Of a stretch of DNA of 64,000 bases, positions 41,500 through 52,069 are shown in pieces. The notes beneath the pieces are model-generated. The model worked only from the letters and a program-made list of their open reading frames with translations. It was not told the DNA's origin and searched no databases. The DNA lies in assembly GCF_001641335.1 (NCBI RefSeq), contig NZ_LVEM01000006.1, positions 310,300-374,299 of the forward strand, written 5' to 3'. A program made the position numbers and the translations under genes. The stretch is from Bradyrhizobium stylosanthis (GTDB lineage Bacteria; Pseudomonadota; Alphaproteobacteria; Rhizobiales; Xanthobacteraceae). Within the stretch, counting starts at the first letter, position 1. Each line of letters begins with the position of its first letter.

Positions 41500-42324
41500 T
41501 CAGCTCAACCAGAACCTCGGCGTCGCCGGCTCCAGTCGTCCACCCACACGCACCGGCGCAATCCGCAGCGCCAGGCCCGTTGCGTCGTCCGTCTCCACCG
41601 CGACGCCGCTGAGCGTGGCTGCGCCTGCGGCCGGCTCGAAGCGGCCTGAGGGAATTCCCGACGTGAAGCGGCGCAGCGGTTCTTCCTTCTGCATGCCGAT
41701 GATGGAATCGTAGTCGCCGGTCATGCCGGCGTCGGTCATGTAGGCGGTGCCGCCACTGAGGATCTGATGGTCGGCGGTCGGCACATGGGTGTGCGTACCG
41801 ACGACGAGGCTGGCGCGGCCGTCGCAGAAGAAGCCGATGCCCTGCTTCTCGCTGCTCGCTTCACAATGGAAATCGACGACGATGGCGTCCGCGGCAACGC
41901 CGAGCGGACAGGCCCCCAACTCGCGCTCGAGCGCTGCGAAGGGATCGTCGAACGGGGTCATGAAGACGCGACCGAGTGCGTTGACGACGAGGGCGTGCTT
42001 GCCGTTCTTGGTCTCGACCAAAGCGGCGCCGCGGCCGGGCGTGCCGCGCGGATAGTTGGCCGGACGCACCAGGCGGTCGGCGCGCTCGATGAAGACAAGC
42101 GCCTCGCGCTGGTCCCAGGAGTGGTTGCCGAGCGTCACCGCGTCGGCGCCGGCCTCGATGAACTCCTGGTAGATCGCTTCCGTGATGCCGAAGCCGCCTG
42201 CCGAATTCTCGCCGTTGACCACGACGAAATCGAGCGACCAATCCTTGACCATGCCGGGGAGATATTCTGCGATGGCCTCGCGCCCGCTACGGCCGACGAC
42301 ATCACCCACGAAGAGAATGCGCAA
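41500..42324 (-). CDS. YmdB family metallophosphoesterase (2',3'-cyclic phosphodiesterase)
   Basis: 274-residue cytoplasmic phosphodiesterase of the YmdB/TIGR00282 type. Metal-binding motifs are LFVGDVVGRSG, VVNGENSAGGFG, LGNHSWDQRE, VDFHCEASSEK and VGTHTHVPTAD. The start is read as TTG at 42324, since CCGGAG lies 8 nt upstream and the family N-terminus LRILFVGDV begins there. A TTG at 42345 is the longer alternative. It overlaps the 5-FCL gene by 23 bp, an arrangement common in alphaproteobacteria. Family members hydrolyse 2',3'-cyclic nucleotides. Confidence 0.87.
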   Translation of the reverse strand: MRILFVGDVVGRSGREAIAEYLPGMVKDWSLDFVVVNGENSAGGFGITEAIYQEFIEAGADAVTLGNHSWDQREALVFIERADRLVRPANYPRGTPGRGAALVETKNGKHALVVNALGRVFMTPFDDPFAALERELGACPLGVAADAIVVDFHCEASSEKQGIGFFCDGRASLVVGTHTHVPTADHQILSGGTAYMTDAGMTGDYDSIIGMQKEEPLRRFTSGIPSGRFEPAAGAATLSGVAVETDDATGLALRIAPVRVGGRLEPATPRFWLS

Positions 42325-42898
42325 CTTCAGAACTCCGGAAATCAAACACGTCGGATTCCGTTAGCACATAATCCAGCGCCACGTCGTGGGATAGTGCCGG
42401 AACCGCCTCGATCTCCTGCGCTGCAAACGCAAGCCCGATGCCGACGATCTGCTTGGCTTTCCGCAAATGCGCGAAGGTGAAATCGTAATGGCCCGCGCCA
42501 TAGCCGATGCGATGGCCGAGGCGGTCGAAGGCCGCGAGCGGCGTCAGCATGACGTCGGGGATGACCTCGGCCGCGGCCGGCGACGGCTCGGGAATGCCGA
42601 GCGGGCCAAGCATCAGGCGGTCGTTCGGATGGAAGAGGCGGAAGATCAGCGCCTTGCCGCGCGTGGTGACGCAAGGCAGCGCCAGCCTGGCGCCCTGCTC
42701 GGCGAGCTTCTTCAGAAGCGGCATCGGATCGATTTCGCTGCGGATCGGCGAATAGCCGGAGACGATGCTGCCGGGCAGCAGCTCGAACGGCAGCCCGCGC
42801 TTGGCGAGCTTTGCAGCGGCCGCCGTGCGCTTCTTCTCGCTCAGCGCATCGCGCTTGGCGAGGGCCTTGGCACGGAGTTCGGCTTTGGAGTTGGACAT
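42302..42898 (-). CDS. 5-formyltetrahydrofolate cyclo-ligase
   Basis: 198-residue ATP-dependent enzyme that converts 5-formyl-THF to 5,10-methenyl-THF. The ATP/folate motifs are RDALSEKKR near the N-terminus, GYSPIRSEIDPMPLL, and the loop DRLGHRIGYGAGHYDFTFA. The ATG at 42898 gives the usual length. In many bacteria this gene (ygfA/fau) lies directly downstream of 6S RNA, and the same is seen here. Read-through from the 6S promoter may transcribe it. Confidence 0.93.
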   Translation of the reverse strand: MSNSKAELRAKALAKRDALSEKKRTAAAAKLAKRGLPFELLPGSIVSGYSPIRSEIDPMPLLKKLAEQGARLALPCVTTRGKALIFRLFHPNDRLMLGPLGIPEPSPAAAEVIPDVMLTPLAAFDRLGHRIGYGAGHYDFTFAHLRKAKQIVGIGLAFAAQEIEAVPALSHDVALDYVLTESDVFDFRSSEVAHSLRG

Positions 42899-43099
42899 GC
42901 GCTTTGGTCCCCACGTCATCACCCCCTGTGCGCCCTCGCGCACTGCGGCGGGTGATCCAGTATTCCAGAGGCGGTCGTGATTCACACAAGGGCCGCGGCG
43001 TACTGGATGCCCCGGCCCTCCGTGCGCAATGGCGCACTCGGCGGGGCATGACACCTGTTGAATTGGCCGCAGTCATTTCGACAGGCACAAACCAAGCAG

Positions 43100-43229
43100 A
43101 CAAAAGTGCGAAGCCGCGTACGCCGTTGAAGCACTCGATCCCGGAGTTCCCTACGAAAGTAGGTGGGCACCATATGTCCGGGCCCACGGGCCCGGCCAGG
43201 GACAGTTCCCTAAAGGATCGATAAGGCCC
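43100..43229 (-). ncRNA. ssrS: 6S RNA (SsrS)
   Basis: Small RNA that binds sigma-70 RNA polymerase as an open-promoter mimic. On the minus strand, the RNA has an outer stem CGATCC / GGATCG, two GGGAAC boxes flanking a bubble, and an apical hairpin CCGGGCC-CGTG-GGCCCGG. A TATAT -10 box lies at about 43234-43240, and GCG-GCTT-CGC followed by TTTT near 43101-43117 could end it. It sits between zapA and 5-FCL, the known ssrS locus. Ends are estimates within about 30 nt, and the processed RNA may be longer at its 3' side. Confidence 0.85.
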
Positions 43230-43368
43230 CGGGGATATATGGCTCCTGACGCACGTCGCAGCCTCGCCGGGCCAATGTAACAACGATACTGACGAATCGC
43301 CAGCCCGGCTGTCGTGTCGCTTTCGCGCAGCGGCCACGGTGCCACCCTCCAGGGGAGGGTGGCGACCG

Positions 43369-43752
43369 TCAGCCGATCGCAATGCCGTTGCCGACGGTCC
43401 GGTTCAGGACCTGGGTCGACTTCTCGATGCGTTCGGCGGCGGCGTTCAGGGCGTTCACCACTGCGGTCTGGGTCATGCGGGCGCGCTCGACGGCGGCGTT
43501 GCGGAAATCCCGCAGCTCGGTCAGCTCCTGCTCGAGGGTGCGGACGCGGTTGGTGGTGTCGACCAGCTCGTCGCAGACGGTCAGCGCGGCCATCACGGTC
43601 AGCCGTGCATCGCCGATCTCGCCGAATTTTCCGCGCAGCGACTGGATGCGTGTCTCCAGGGTCTCGGCGAGCTTGAGCAGCCGCACCTCCTGGCCCTCCT
43701 CGCAGGCCATGCGGTACTGTCGGCCATTGATGGTGACGTTGATGTGGCTCAT
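43369..43752 (-). CDS. zapA: Cell division protein ZapA
   Basis: 127-residue small FtsZ-associated protein that crosslinks FtsZ filaments at the division ring. The N-terminal globular domain is VTINGRQYRMACEEGQE, LLKLAETLETRI and LTVMAALTVCDELVD; the C-terminal half is a coiled coil rich in Glu, Leu and Arg. The start overlaps the stop of the upstream coiled-coil gene by 4 bp. Position upstream of 6S RNA matches the classic zapA-ssrS locus. Confidence 0.93.
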   Translation of the reverse strand: MSHINVTINGRQYRMACEEGQEVRLLKLAETLETRIQSLRGKFGEIGDARLTVMAALTVCDELVDTTNRVRTLEQELTELRDFRNAAVERARMTQTAVVNALNAAAERIEKSTQVLNRTVGNGIAIG

Positions 43753-44069
43753 CCGTCCTCTCCGGTATCGAGCACCGAGCGTATCGTGACGATCGCGGAA
43801 TCCAGCCGATCGGAGATCTCGCGATTGGTGCGCTCAAGCTTGCGCGCCTTCACCAGCGCACCGTCGAGCTCGTCGGCGAGCCGAGAACGATCCGCGCCAA
43901 GCGCCTGGATTCGCGCCGCGAGCTCGTTCTCGTCGCGATCGGCATCGCGCCGCCGCTCCACCGCGCTTTCGAGCGAGTCGAGCGCCGCCATGAGCCTGCG
44001 GGTCGCGATCTCGATCTCGACGGCGGAGGACTCCGTCATGGCAGAGCTGTTGGACACGCGATCGTTCAT
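43749..44069 (-). CDS. DUF4164-like coiled-coil protein next to zapA
   Basis: 106-residue protein that is almost wholly a predicted coiled coil (heptads across about residues 15-95, for example LMAALDSLESAVERRRDADR). It resembles the small DUF4164 proteins found beside zapA in alphaproteobacteria. Two ATGs are possible, 44069 and 44039; neither has a clear ribosome binding site. The 4-bp overlap with zapA suggests a shared role in division, but no function is established. Confidence 0.75.
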   Translation of the reverse strand: MNDRVSNSSAMTESSAVEIEIATRRLMAALDSLESAVERRRDADRDENELAARIQALGADRSRLADELDGALVKARKLERTNREISDRLDSAIVTIRSVLDTGEDG

Positions 44070-44437
44070 GCAGTCAGCGGCGGAACCTATGGGCCTATCC
44101 GGTGCCAGTTACCCCAGAGCTTGCCGTCCGGCAAAAGACTCGGTTCGGCAAGCGCTTAGAAGCAGAAATTTACGTGGCAAGCTAGCGGAGCGCAACGCCG
44201 CCTCGAAACTATGCACCGATCAATCGGAGGACCTCGTCCGGAGCCCTCAATTCCTCCCGGCGCAATCCCGGCTCAAAACCGCTCTCCACAGAGGCAACTT
44301 TTACGGCCAAACCGGCGTTTGATTGCCTTGGACTCCCGGAACTGAGGTGCTATCCCAGCCCCGACCTTCAGCGGCCGCAAGGCTCCTTCCCGCGCGGGCG
44401 TGCACGCCAAGCGCCTCATTTCAGACGGATTTCAGAC
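44070..44437. other. Divergent gap between the zapA pair and tkt (368 bp)
   Basis: No gene was seen. The gap must carry promoters for both directions. A tandem direct repeat, ATTTCAGAC-GG-ATTTCAGAC at 44418-44437, abuts the tkt start codon, where a classical ribosome binding site is poor (GACGGA). No riboswitch or T-run hairpin was recognised. Confidence 0.5.
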
Positions 44438-46423
<1,986 letters not shown>

Positions 46424-46475
46424 GAGTTGAGCTTGTCAAAAAAAAGGACTACGTAACGTCTCATATGATCAAGCA

Positions 46476-46494
46476 CCGCCCGGCCGAACCGGGC
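46476..46494 (+). terminator. Small hairpin between tkt and gap
   Basis: CGCCCGG-CCGAA-CCGGGCG has 7-bp arms and a 5-nt loop, followed after a short C-rich run by CTAAAAAAC. It lies 50 bp after the tkt stop. Weak terminator or processing site. Confidence 0.35.
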
Positions 46495-46571
46495 GTCCGC
46501 CCCTAAAAAACCCTCGCAGGCGCGCAAAGCGCGTTGTGCGGGATGACAACGGTCATTGAAGGAGACGAAAC

Positions 46572-47579
46572 ATGGCAGTCCGCGTGGCAATTAACGGTTT
46601 TGGCCGCATCGGTCGCAACGTGCTGCGGGCGATCGCAGAGTCCGGCCGCAAGGACATCGAGGTCGTCGGCATCAACGATCTCGGCCCGGTCGAGACCAAC
46701 GCCCATCTGCTCCGCTTCGACTCCGTCCATGGCCGCTTCCCCGGCACCGTCACCGTCGACGGCGACTCGATCAACCTCGGCGGCGGCAAGATCAAGGTGA
46801 GCGCTGAGCGCGATCCTTCGAAGCTGCCCTGGAAGGATCTCGGCGTCGACATTGCGCTCGAGTGCACCGGCATCTTCACCTCGAAGGACAAGGCCAGCGC
46901 ACATCTGACCGCCGGCGCCAAGCGCGTGCTGGTCTCCGCGCCCGCCGACGGCGCCGACGCCACCATCGTCTACGGCGTCAACCACGACACGCTGACCAAG
47001 GATCACCTCGTCGTCTCCAACGGAAGCTGCACGACGAACTGCCTCGCGCCGGTCGCCAAGGTGCTGAACGACCTCGTCGGCATCGAGACCGGCTTCATGA
47101 CCACGATCCACGCCTATACCGGCGACCAGCCGACGCTGGACACGCTGCACAAGGATCTCTACCGCGGCCGCGCGGCCGCAATGTCGATGATCCCGACTTC
47201 GACCGGCGCCGCCAAGGCCATCGGTCTCGTGCTGCCCGAGCTGAAGGGCAAGCTCGACGGCGTCGCGATCCGCGTGCCGACCCCGAACGTCTCGGTCGTC
47301 GACCTCAAGATCGTCGCCAAGCGCGCCACCGACGCCAAGGAAATCAACGCGGCGATGAAGCGTGCCAGCGAGCAGCAGCTCAAGGGCATCCTCGGCTACA
47401 CCAGCGCGCCGAACGTCTCGATCGACTTCAACCACGACCCGCACTCCTCGACCTTCCACGAGGACCAGACCAAGGTGCAGAACGGCACGCTGGTGCGCGT
47501 GATGTCCTGGTACGACAACGAGTGGGGCTTCTCGAACCGCATGGCGGACACCGCCGTCGCCCTGGCGAAGATGATCTAA
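46572..47579 (+). CDS. gap: Glyceraldehyde-3-phosphate dehydrogenase, type I
   Basis: 335-residue NAD(P)-dependent enzyme of glycolysis and gluconeogenesis. The N-terminus VRVAINGFGRIGRN is the Rossmann motif, the catalytic Cys is in SNGSCTTNCLAPV near residue 152, and TIHAYTGDQ and WYDNEWGFSNRM are present. GAAGGAG precedes the ATG by 7 nt. The gene follows tkt with a 148-bp gap containing a hairpin. Confidence 0.97.
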   Translation: MAVRVAINGFGRIGRNVLRAIAESGRKDIEVVGINDLGPVETNAHLLRFDSVHGRFPGTVTVDGDSINLGGGKIKVSAERDPSKLPWKDLGVDIALECTGIFTSKDKASAHLTAGAKRVLVSAPADGADATIVYGVNHDTLTKDHLVVSNGSCTTNCLAPVAKVLNDLVGIETGFMTTIHAYTGDQPTLDTLHKDLYRGRAAAMSMIPTSTGAAKAIGLVLPELKGKLDGVAIRVPTPNVSVVDLKIVAKRATDAKEINAAMKRASEQQLKGILGYTSAPNVSIDFNHDPHSSTFHEDQTKVQNGTLVRVMSWYDNEWGFSNRMADTAVALAKMI

Positions 47580-47588
47580 CTCCGCTCC

Positions 47589-47719
47589 CGTGTCCCGGAC
47601 GCGATGCAGCGTGCAACGCTGCGTCGCAGATCCGGGACCCATTTCACCGCGGGACTCGCTGCAACGTGGGTCCCGGTTCTGCACAGCGGCGCCTTGCGCC
47701 GCAATGCGCCCGGGACAAG
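47589..47719. repeat. Intergenic palindromic repeat, family 2 copy 2
   Basis: Between gap and pgk. GTGTCCCGG near 47590 faces CCGGGACA near 47711, and TCCGGGACCCA (47631-47641) faces TGGGTCCCGG (47667-47676). The same core sequence as the copies at 32030 and 62273. Confidence 0.7.
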
Positions 47720-47729
47720 GAAGCGTCCG

Positions 47730-48926
47730 ATGACCAACAAATTCCGCACCCTCGACGACGTCGACGTGAAGGGCAAGCGCGTGCTGCTGCGCGTCGACCT
47801 GAACGTGCCCATGGAGAACGGGCGCGTCACCGACGCCACGCGGCTCGAGCGCGTCGCGCCGACCATCACCGAAATCTCGGACAAGGGCGGCAAGGTCATC
47901 CTGCTCGCGCATTTCGGCCGGCCGAAGGGGCGCGACGCCAAGGACTCGCTGAAGCCGGTGGCCGAGGCGCTGTCCAAGGTCGTGAAGAAGCCGGTCGCGT
48001 TCGCCGACGACTGCATCGGCGAGCCCGCGGCCAAGGCCGTCGCCGCTCTCAGCGATGGCGACATCCTGTGCCTGGAAAACACCCGCTTCCACAAGGAAGA
48101 GGAAAAGAACGATCCCGCCTTCGTCGCGGAGCTGGCAAAGCTCGGCGACATCTGGGTGAGTGACGCGTTCTCGGCCGCGCACCGCGCCCATGCCTCGACC
48201 GAAGGCCTCGGCCACAAGCTGCCCGCCTATGCCGGCCGCACCATGCAGGCCGAGCTCGATGCGCTGGAGAAGGCGCTGGGCTCGCCAACCAAGCCGGTCA
48301 TCGCCATCATCGGCGGCGCCAAGGTCTCGACCAAGATCGACCTGCTCGAAAACCTCGTGACCAAGGTCGACGCGCTCGTGATCGGCGGCGGCATGGCCAA
48401 CACCTTCCTGCACGCCCAGGGCGTCGGCGTCGGCAAGTCGCTGGCGGAGAAGGATCTGGCGCCGACCGCGCTGCGCATCATGGAGAAGGCGGAAGCCGCC
48501 AATTGCGCGATCATCCTGCCCGTGGACGCCACCGTCGCCTATCACTTCGCGGCCAACGCGCCCTCGCATGCCTACGGCCTCGACGCGATCCCGGCTGACG
48601 GCATGATCCTCGACGTCGGCCCGCAATCGATCGCGCGCGTTCATGCCGCGATCGACGATGCCGCGACGCTGGTCTGGAACGGCCCGCTCGGCGCCTTCGA
48701 GATGCAGCCGTTCGACCGCGGCACCGTCTCGGCGGCCAAGCACGCCGCCGAGCGCACCAAGGCGAAGAAGCTGATCTCGATCGCGGGCGGCGGCGACACC
48801 GTCGCGGCGCTCAACCAGGCCCATGTGGCCGGTGACTTCAGCTATGTCTCGACCGCCGGTGGCGCGTTCCTTGAATGGATGGAAGGCAAGCCCCTGCCCG
48901 GCGTCGAAGTGCTGCGCACCAAGTAA
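47730..48926 (+). CDS. pgk: Phosphoglycerate kinase
   Basis: 398-residue monomeric kinase, the usual size. Motifs are KRVLLRVDLNVPM (substrate site), HFGRPKG, FSAAHRAHAS, GGAKVSTKIDLLENL and the nucleotide loop IAGGGDTVAALNQ. The ATG at 47730 is preceded by AAGGAAG. The open frame extends upstream into the repeat, without homology. It transfers the phosphate of 1,3-bisphosphoglycerate to ADP. Confidence 0.97.
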   Translation: MTNKFRTLDDVDVKGKRVLLRVDLNVPMENGRVTDATRLERVAPTITEISDKGGKVILLAHFGRPKGRDAKDSLKPVAEALSKVVKKPVAFADDCIGEPAAKAVAALSDGDILCLENTRFHKEEEKNDPAFVAELAKLGDIWVSDAFSAAHRAHASTEGLGHKLPAYAGRTMQAELDALEKALGSPTKPVIAIIGGAKVSTKIDLLENLVTKVDALVIGGGMANTFLHAQGVGVGKSLAEKDLAPTALRIMEKAEAANCAIILPVDATVAYHFAANAPSHAYGLDAIPADGMILDVGPQSIARVHAAIDDAATLVWNGPLGAFEMQPFDRGTVSAAKHAAERTKAKKLISIAGGGDTVAALNQAHVAGDFSYVSTAGGAFLEWMEGKPLPGVEVLRTK

Positions 48927-48977
48927 TCGTCGGCGAGAAAGACACGGCCTAATCGGCCCAAACGGAGAGAAAGACAC

Positions 48978-50045
48978 ATGGCTCGGATAACGTTGCGTCA
49001 ATTGCTCGACCATGCGGCTGAGAACGATTACGGCGTACCGGCCTTCAATATCAACAACATGGAGCAGGCGCTGGCGATCATGGACGCGGCCAACCAGGTC
49101 GACGCGCCCGTCATCATCCAGGCCTCGCGCGGTGCGCGCTCCTACGCCAACGACGTCATGCTCAAGCACATGATGGACGCGGTGACCGAAATCTATCCGC
49201 ACATCCCGGTCTGCGTGCATCTCGACCACGGCAACGAAGCTGCCACCTGCATGACCGCGATCCAGGCCGGCTTCACCTCCGTCATGATGGACGGCTCGCT
49301 CAAGGCCGACGGCAAGACCCCCGGCGACTGGAACTACAATGTCGGTGTCACCAAGACCGTGACCGACATGGCCCATCTCGGCGGCATCTCGGTCGAGGGC
49401 GAGCTCGGCGTGCTCGGCTCGCTCGAGACCGGCATGGGCGACAAGGAAGACGGCCACGGCGCCGAGGGCAAGCTCAGCCACGACCAGCTCCTGACCAATC
49501 CGGACGAGGCCGTGAAGTTCGTGCAGGAGACCAAGGTCGACGCGCTCGCGATCGCGATGGGCACCTCGCATGGCGCCTACAAGTTCACCCGCAAGCCCGA
49601 CGGCGACATCCTCGCCATGAACGTGATCGAGGAGATCCACCGCAAGCTGCCGAACACGCATCTGGTGATGCACGGCTCCTCCTCGGTGCCGCAGGACCTG
49701 CAGGACATCATCAACGCCTATGGCGGCAAGATGAAGCCGACCTGGGGCGTGCCGGTGGCCGAGATCCAGCGCGGCATCAAGAACGGCGTGCGCAAGATCA
49801 ACATCGACACCGACAACCGCATGGCCATGACCGGCCAGATCCGGAAGGTGCTGAAGGACAATCCGGAAGAGTTCGATCCGCGCAAGTACCTGAAGCCCGC
49901 GATGGAAGCGATGACCAAGCTGTGCAAGCAGCGCCTGCAGGAGTTCAACACCGCAGGTCAGGCCTCCAAGTTCAAGAAGATCCTGACCCCGGCCGACATG
50001 GCCAAGCGCTACGCCAAGGGCGAGCTCGATCCAAAGGTGGCGTAA
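48978..50045 (+). CDS. Fructose-bisphosphate aldolase, class II (Calvin-cycle subtype)
   Basis: 355-residue zinc-dependent aldolase. Zinc-ligand motifs are CVHLDHGNE near residue 80, VEGELGVLG, AMGTSHGAYK and MHGSSSVPQ; the phosphate-binding loop KINIDTDNRMA is present. The long form, with inserts such as GDKEDGHGAEGK, is the CbbA-like subtype used in autotrophic and heterotrophic alphaproteobacteria. GGAGAG precedes the ATG. It lies directly upstream of a class I aldolase gene, an unusual pairing. Confidence 0.95.
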   Translation: MARITLRQLLDHAAENDYGVPAFNINNMEQALAIMDAANQVDAPVIIQASRGARSYANDVMLKHMMDAVTEIYPHIPVCVHLDHGNEAATCMTAIQAGFTSVMMDGSLKADGKTPGDWNYNVGVTKTVTDMAHLGGISVEGELGVLGSLETGMGDKEDGHGAEGKLSHDQLLTNPDEAVKFVQETKVDALAIAMGTSHGAYKFTRKPDGDILAMNVIEEIHRKLPNTHLVMHGSSSVPQDLQDIINAYGGKMKPTWGVPVAEIQRGIKNGVRKINIDTDNRMAMTGQIRKVLKDNPEEFDPRKYLKPAMEAMTKLCKQRLQEFNTAGQASKFKKILTPADMAKRYAKGELDPKVA

Positions 50046-50068
50046 GGCCGGATACGCCCTATCCTCTC

Positions 50069-50203
50069 CCTCGCCCCGCTTGCGGGGAGAGGGTCGGGGT
50101 GAGGGGCTCTCTCCGCGAATTGCGCTCTATCGATAGACCTGTACCCCCTCACCCGGATCACATCTGCGATGTGATCCGACCTCTCCCCGCAAGCGGGGCG
50201 AGG
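50069..50203. repeat. Long intergenic inverted repeat, family 1 copy 2
   Basis: Perfect 24-nt arms at 50069-50092 and 50180-50203 (core CGCCCCGCTTGCGGGGAGAGG), with inner arms GGGTGAGGGG and CCCCTCACCC. It separates the two aldolase genes. The outer sequence is close to the repeat at 26520-26690. Confidence 0.75.
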
Positions 50204-50342
50204 TGAAGGGGCGTCCAGCCCGGCCAGCCATTTTACCCAACTGACCTCCCCCCACACCCTGCGACCAACGTTAACTCGGAATTTGCCCGAGAACGGTCTA
50301 TTTTCACAGGCAAGGGCAGAATCGTTTTGGGAGGACCTCTCG

Positions 50343-51368
50343 ATGAATCTGACTGAGCTCAACAAGGTCGCGACCGCCATGGTCGCGCCGGGCAAGGGCA
50401 TCCTTGCCGCCGACGAATCCTCCGGCACCATCAAGAAGCGCTTCGACGCGATCGGCGTGGAATCGACCGAAGCCAACCGCCGCGACTATCGCGAGATGCT
50501 GTTCCGATCGAAGGAGGCCATGAGCCAGCACATCTCCGGCGTGATCCTCTATGACGAGACGATCTGGCAGGATGCCAAGGACGGCACGCCGCTGGTGAAG
50601 CTGATCGAGCAGAGCGGCGCCATTCCCGGCATCAAGGTCGACGAGGGCACGCAGGCCCTGCCGATGTGCCCTGGTGAGTTGGTCACCGTCGGCCTCGACA
50701 AGCTCGCCGAGCGGCTGAAGAAATATTACGAGCGCGGCGCGCGCTTCGCCAAATGGCGCGCGGTGATCGATATCGCCGGCGGCATTCCCTCGATGACCGC
50801 GATCAGCGTCAACGCCCATGCGCTGGCGCGCTATGCCGCGCTGTGCCAGGCCGCGCAGATCGTGCCGATCGTCGAGCCGGAGGTGCTGATGGACGGCGAC
50901 CACGACATCGACCGCTGCTATGAGGTCACCCAGCGCGTGCTCAACAAGACGTTCCAGGAATTGCGCGTCCAGCGCGTCGCGCTCGAAGGCATGGTGCTGA
51001 AGCCGAACATGGCGATCTCAGGCAAGAAGTGTGCGAAGCAGGCCTCGGTCGAGGAAGTCGCTGAGAAGACGATCCGGCTGCTCAGGACCTGCGTGCCCGC
51101 GGCCGTACCCGGCATCGCCTTCCTCTCCGGCGGACAGTCGGATGAAGAAGCGACCGCGCATCTCAACGCCATGCACAAGCTGGGGCCGCTACCCTGGGGC
51201 CTGACTTTCTCCTACGGCCGCGCGCTGCAGGCAGCCCCACAGAAGGCCTGGTCCGGCAAGGCCGAGAACGTCGCGGCCGGACAGCGCGCCTTCAGCCATC
51301 GCGCACGCATGAACGGCCTCGCCTCCAAGGGCGAATGGCAAAGCAGCCTGGAACAGAAGGCAGCCTAG
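50343..51368 (+). CDS. Fructose-bisphosphate aldolase, class I
   Basis: 341-residue Schiff-base aldolase of the plant/animal type, not zinc dependent. Motifs are APGKGILAADESSGTIKKRF, VIDIAGGIPSM, VEPEVLMDGDHD, and the active lysine, near residue 220, in GMVLKPNMAISGKK. GGAGG lies 9 nt before the ATG. The frame open from 50283 lacks homology. The two aldolases, class II just upstream and class I here, are not related by sequence. The class I enzyme may suit low-metal conditions or gluconeogenesis. Confidence 0.94.
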   Translation: MNLTELNKVATAMVAPGKGILAADESSGTIKKRFDAIGVESTEANRRDYREMLFRSKEAMSQHISGVILYDETIWQDAKDGTPLVKLIEQSGAIPGIKVDEGTQALPMCPGELVTVGLDKLAERLKKYYERGARFAKWRAVIDIAGGIPSMTAISVNAHALARYAALCQAAQIVPIVEPEVLMDGDHDIDRCYEVTQRVLNKTFQELRVQRVALEGMVLKPNMAISGKKCAKQASVEEVAEKTIRLLRTCVPAAVPGIAFLSGGQSDEEATAHLNAMHKLGPLPWGLTFSYGRALQAAPQKAWSGKAENVAAGQRAFSHRARMNGLASKGEWQSSLEQKAA

Positions 51369-51371
51369 ATC

Positions 51372-52061
51372 TTGTCGAACAAACCGCTTCCGCCACGCCC
51401 GGCGCCGCGCCTCTACCTCGCGACGCCCGTCGTCGATGATCCCGCTGCGCTCGTCACCGAGCTGCCGGGCCTGCTCGCCTCCGCCGATGTCGCGGCCGTG
51501 CTGCTGCGGCTGAAGGAGACCGACCAGCGCACCATGACGTCGCGCATCAAGGCCTTCGCGCCGCCGGTGCAGAAGGCGGGCGCCGCGCTGCTCGTCGAAG
51601 GGCATGCCGAGCTGGTCGCGCGCGGCGGCGCCGACGGCGCGCACCTGCCGGGCATCGCCGCGCTGAAAGAGGCGCTGCCATCGCTCAAGCCCGATCGCAT
51701 CGCCGGCGTCGGCGGGCTGACGACGCGGCACCATTCCATGGATGCGGGCGAGATGGGCGCAGACTATGTGCTGTTCGGCGAGCCCGATGCGAAGGGGCAG
51801 CGGCCGTCGGCGCAGGCGATTGCCGAGCGGCTGGACTGGTGGGCCGAGCTGTTCGAGCCGCCCTGCGTCGGCTATGCGACCTCGCTGGAAGAGGCCCACG
51901 ACTTCGCCGCCAGCGGCGCCGATTTCGTGCTGGTCGGCGAGTTCATCTGGGCCGATCCGCGCGGGCCCAAGGCTGCGCTGATCGAAGCCGATGCTGCGAT
52001 CAAGAAGGGCTTTGCGACGGCGCTTGCTGGCCAGGATCCTGCCGGTCAGGGGCACGGCTAG
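51372..52061 (+). CDS. ThiE-like thiamine phosphate synthase family protein
   Basis: 229-residue TIM-barrel protein of the ThiE/TenI type. The pyrophosphate and substrate loops are seen in LLVEGHAELVARGGADGAHL, GVGGLTTRHHSMDAGEMGADY and GADFVLVGEFIWADP. The start is TTG at 51372, 3 nt after the aldolase stop, and an in-frame TAG lies directly before it. The family motif for the pyrimidine site is not fully conserved, so it may be a TenI-like or ThiE-like variant rather than the main thiamine synthase. Confidence 0.72.
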   Translation: MSNKPLPPRPAPRLYLATPVVDDPAALVTELPGLLASADVAAVLLRLKETDQRTMTSRIKAFAPPVQKAGAALLVEGHAELVARGGADGAHLPGIAALKEALPSLKPDRIAGVGGLTTRHHSMDAGEMGADYVLFGEPDAKGQRPSAQAIAERLDWWAELFEPPCVGYATSLEEAHDFAASGADFVLVGEFIWADPRGPKAALIEADAAIKKGFATALAGQDPAGQGHG

Positions 52062-52069
52062 CACCCGAC

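Noticed and set aside
44070..44437. Riboswitch before tkt
   Set aside because: No TPP or other riboswitch core and no terminator-like stem with T-run was visible.
46503..49673. 1056-codon antisense open frame under gap, pgk and fba
   Set aside because: Composition is that of an antisense shadow of GC-rich codons; no motif or ribosome site, and the sense genes are beyond doubt.
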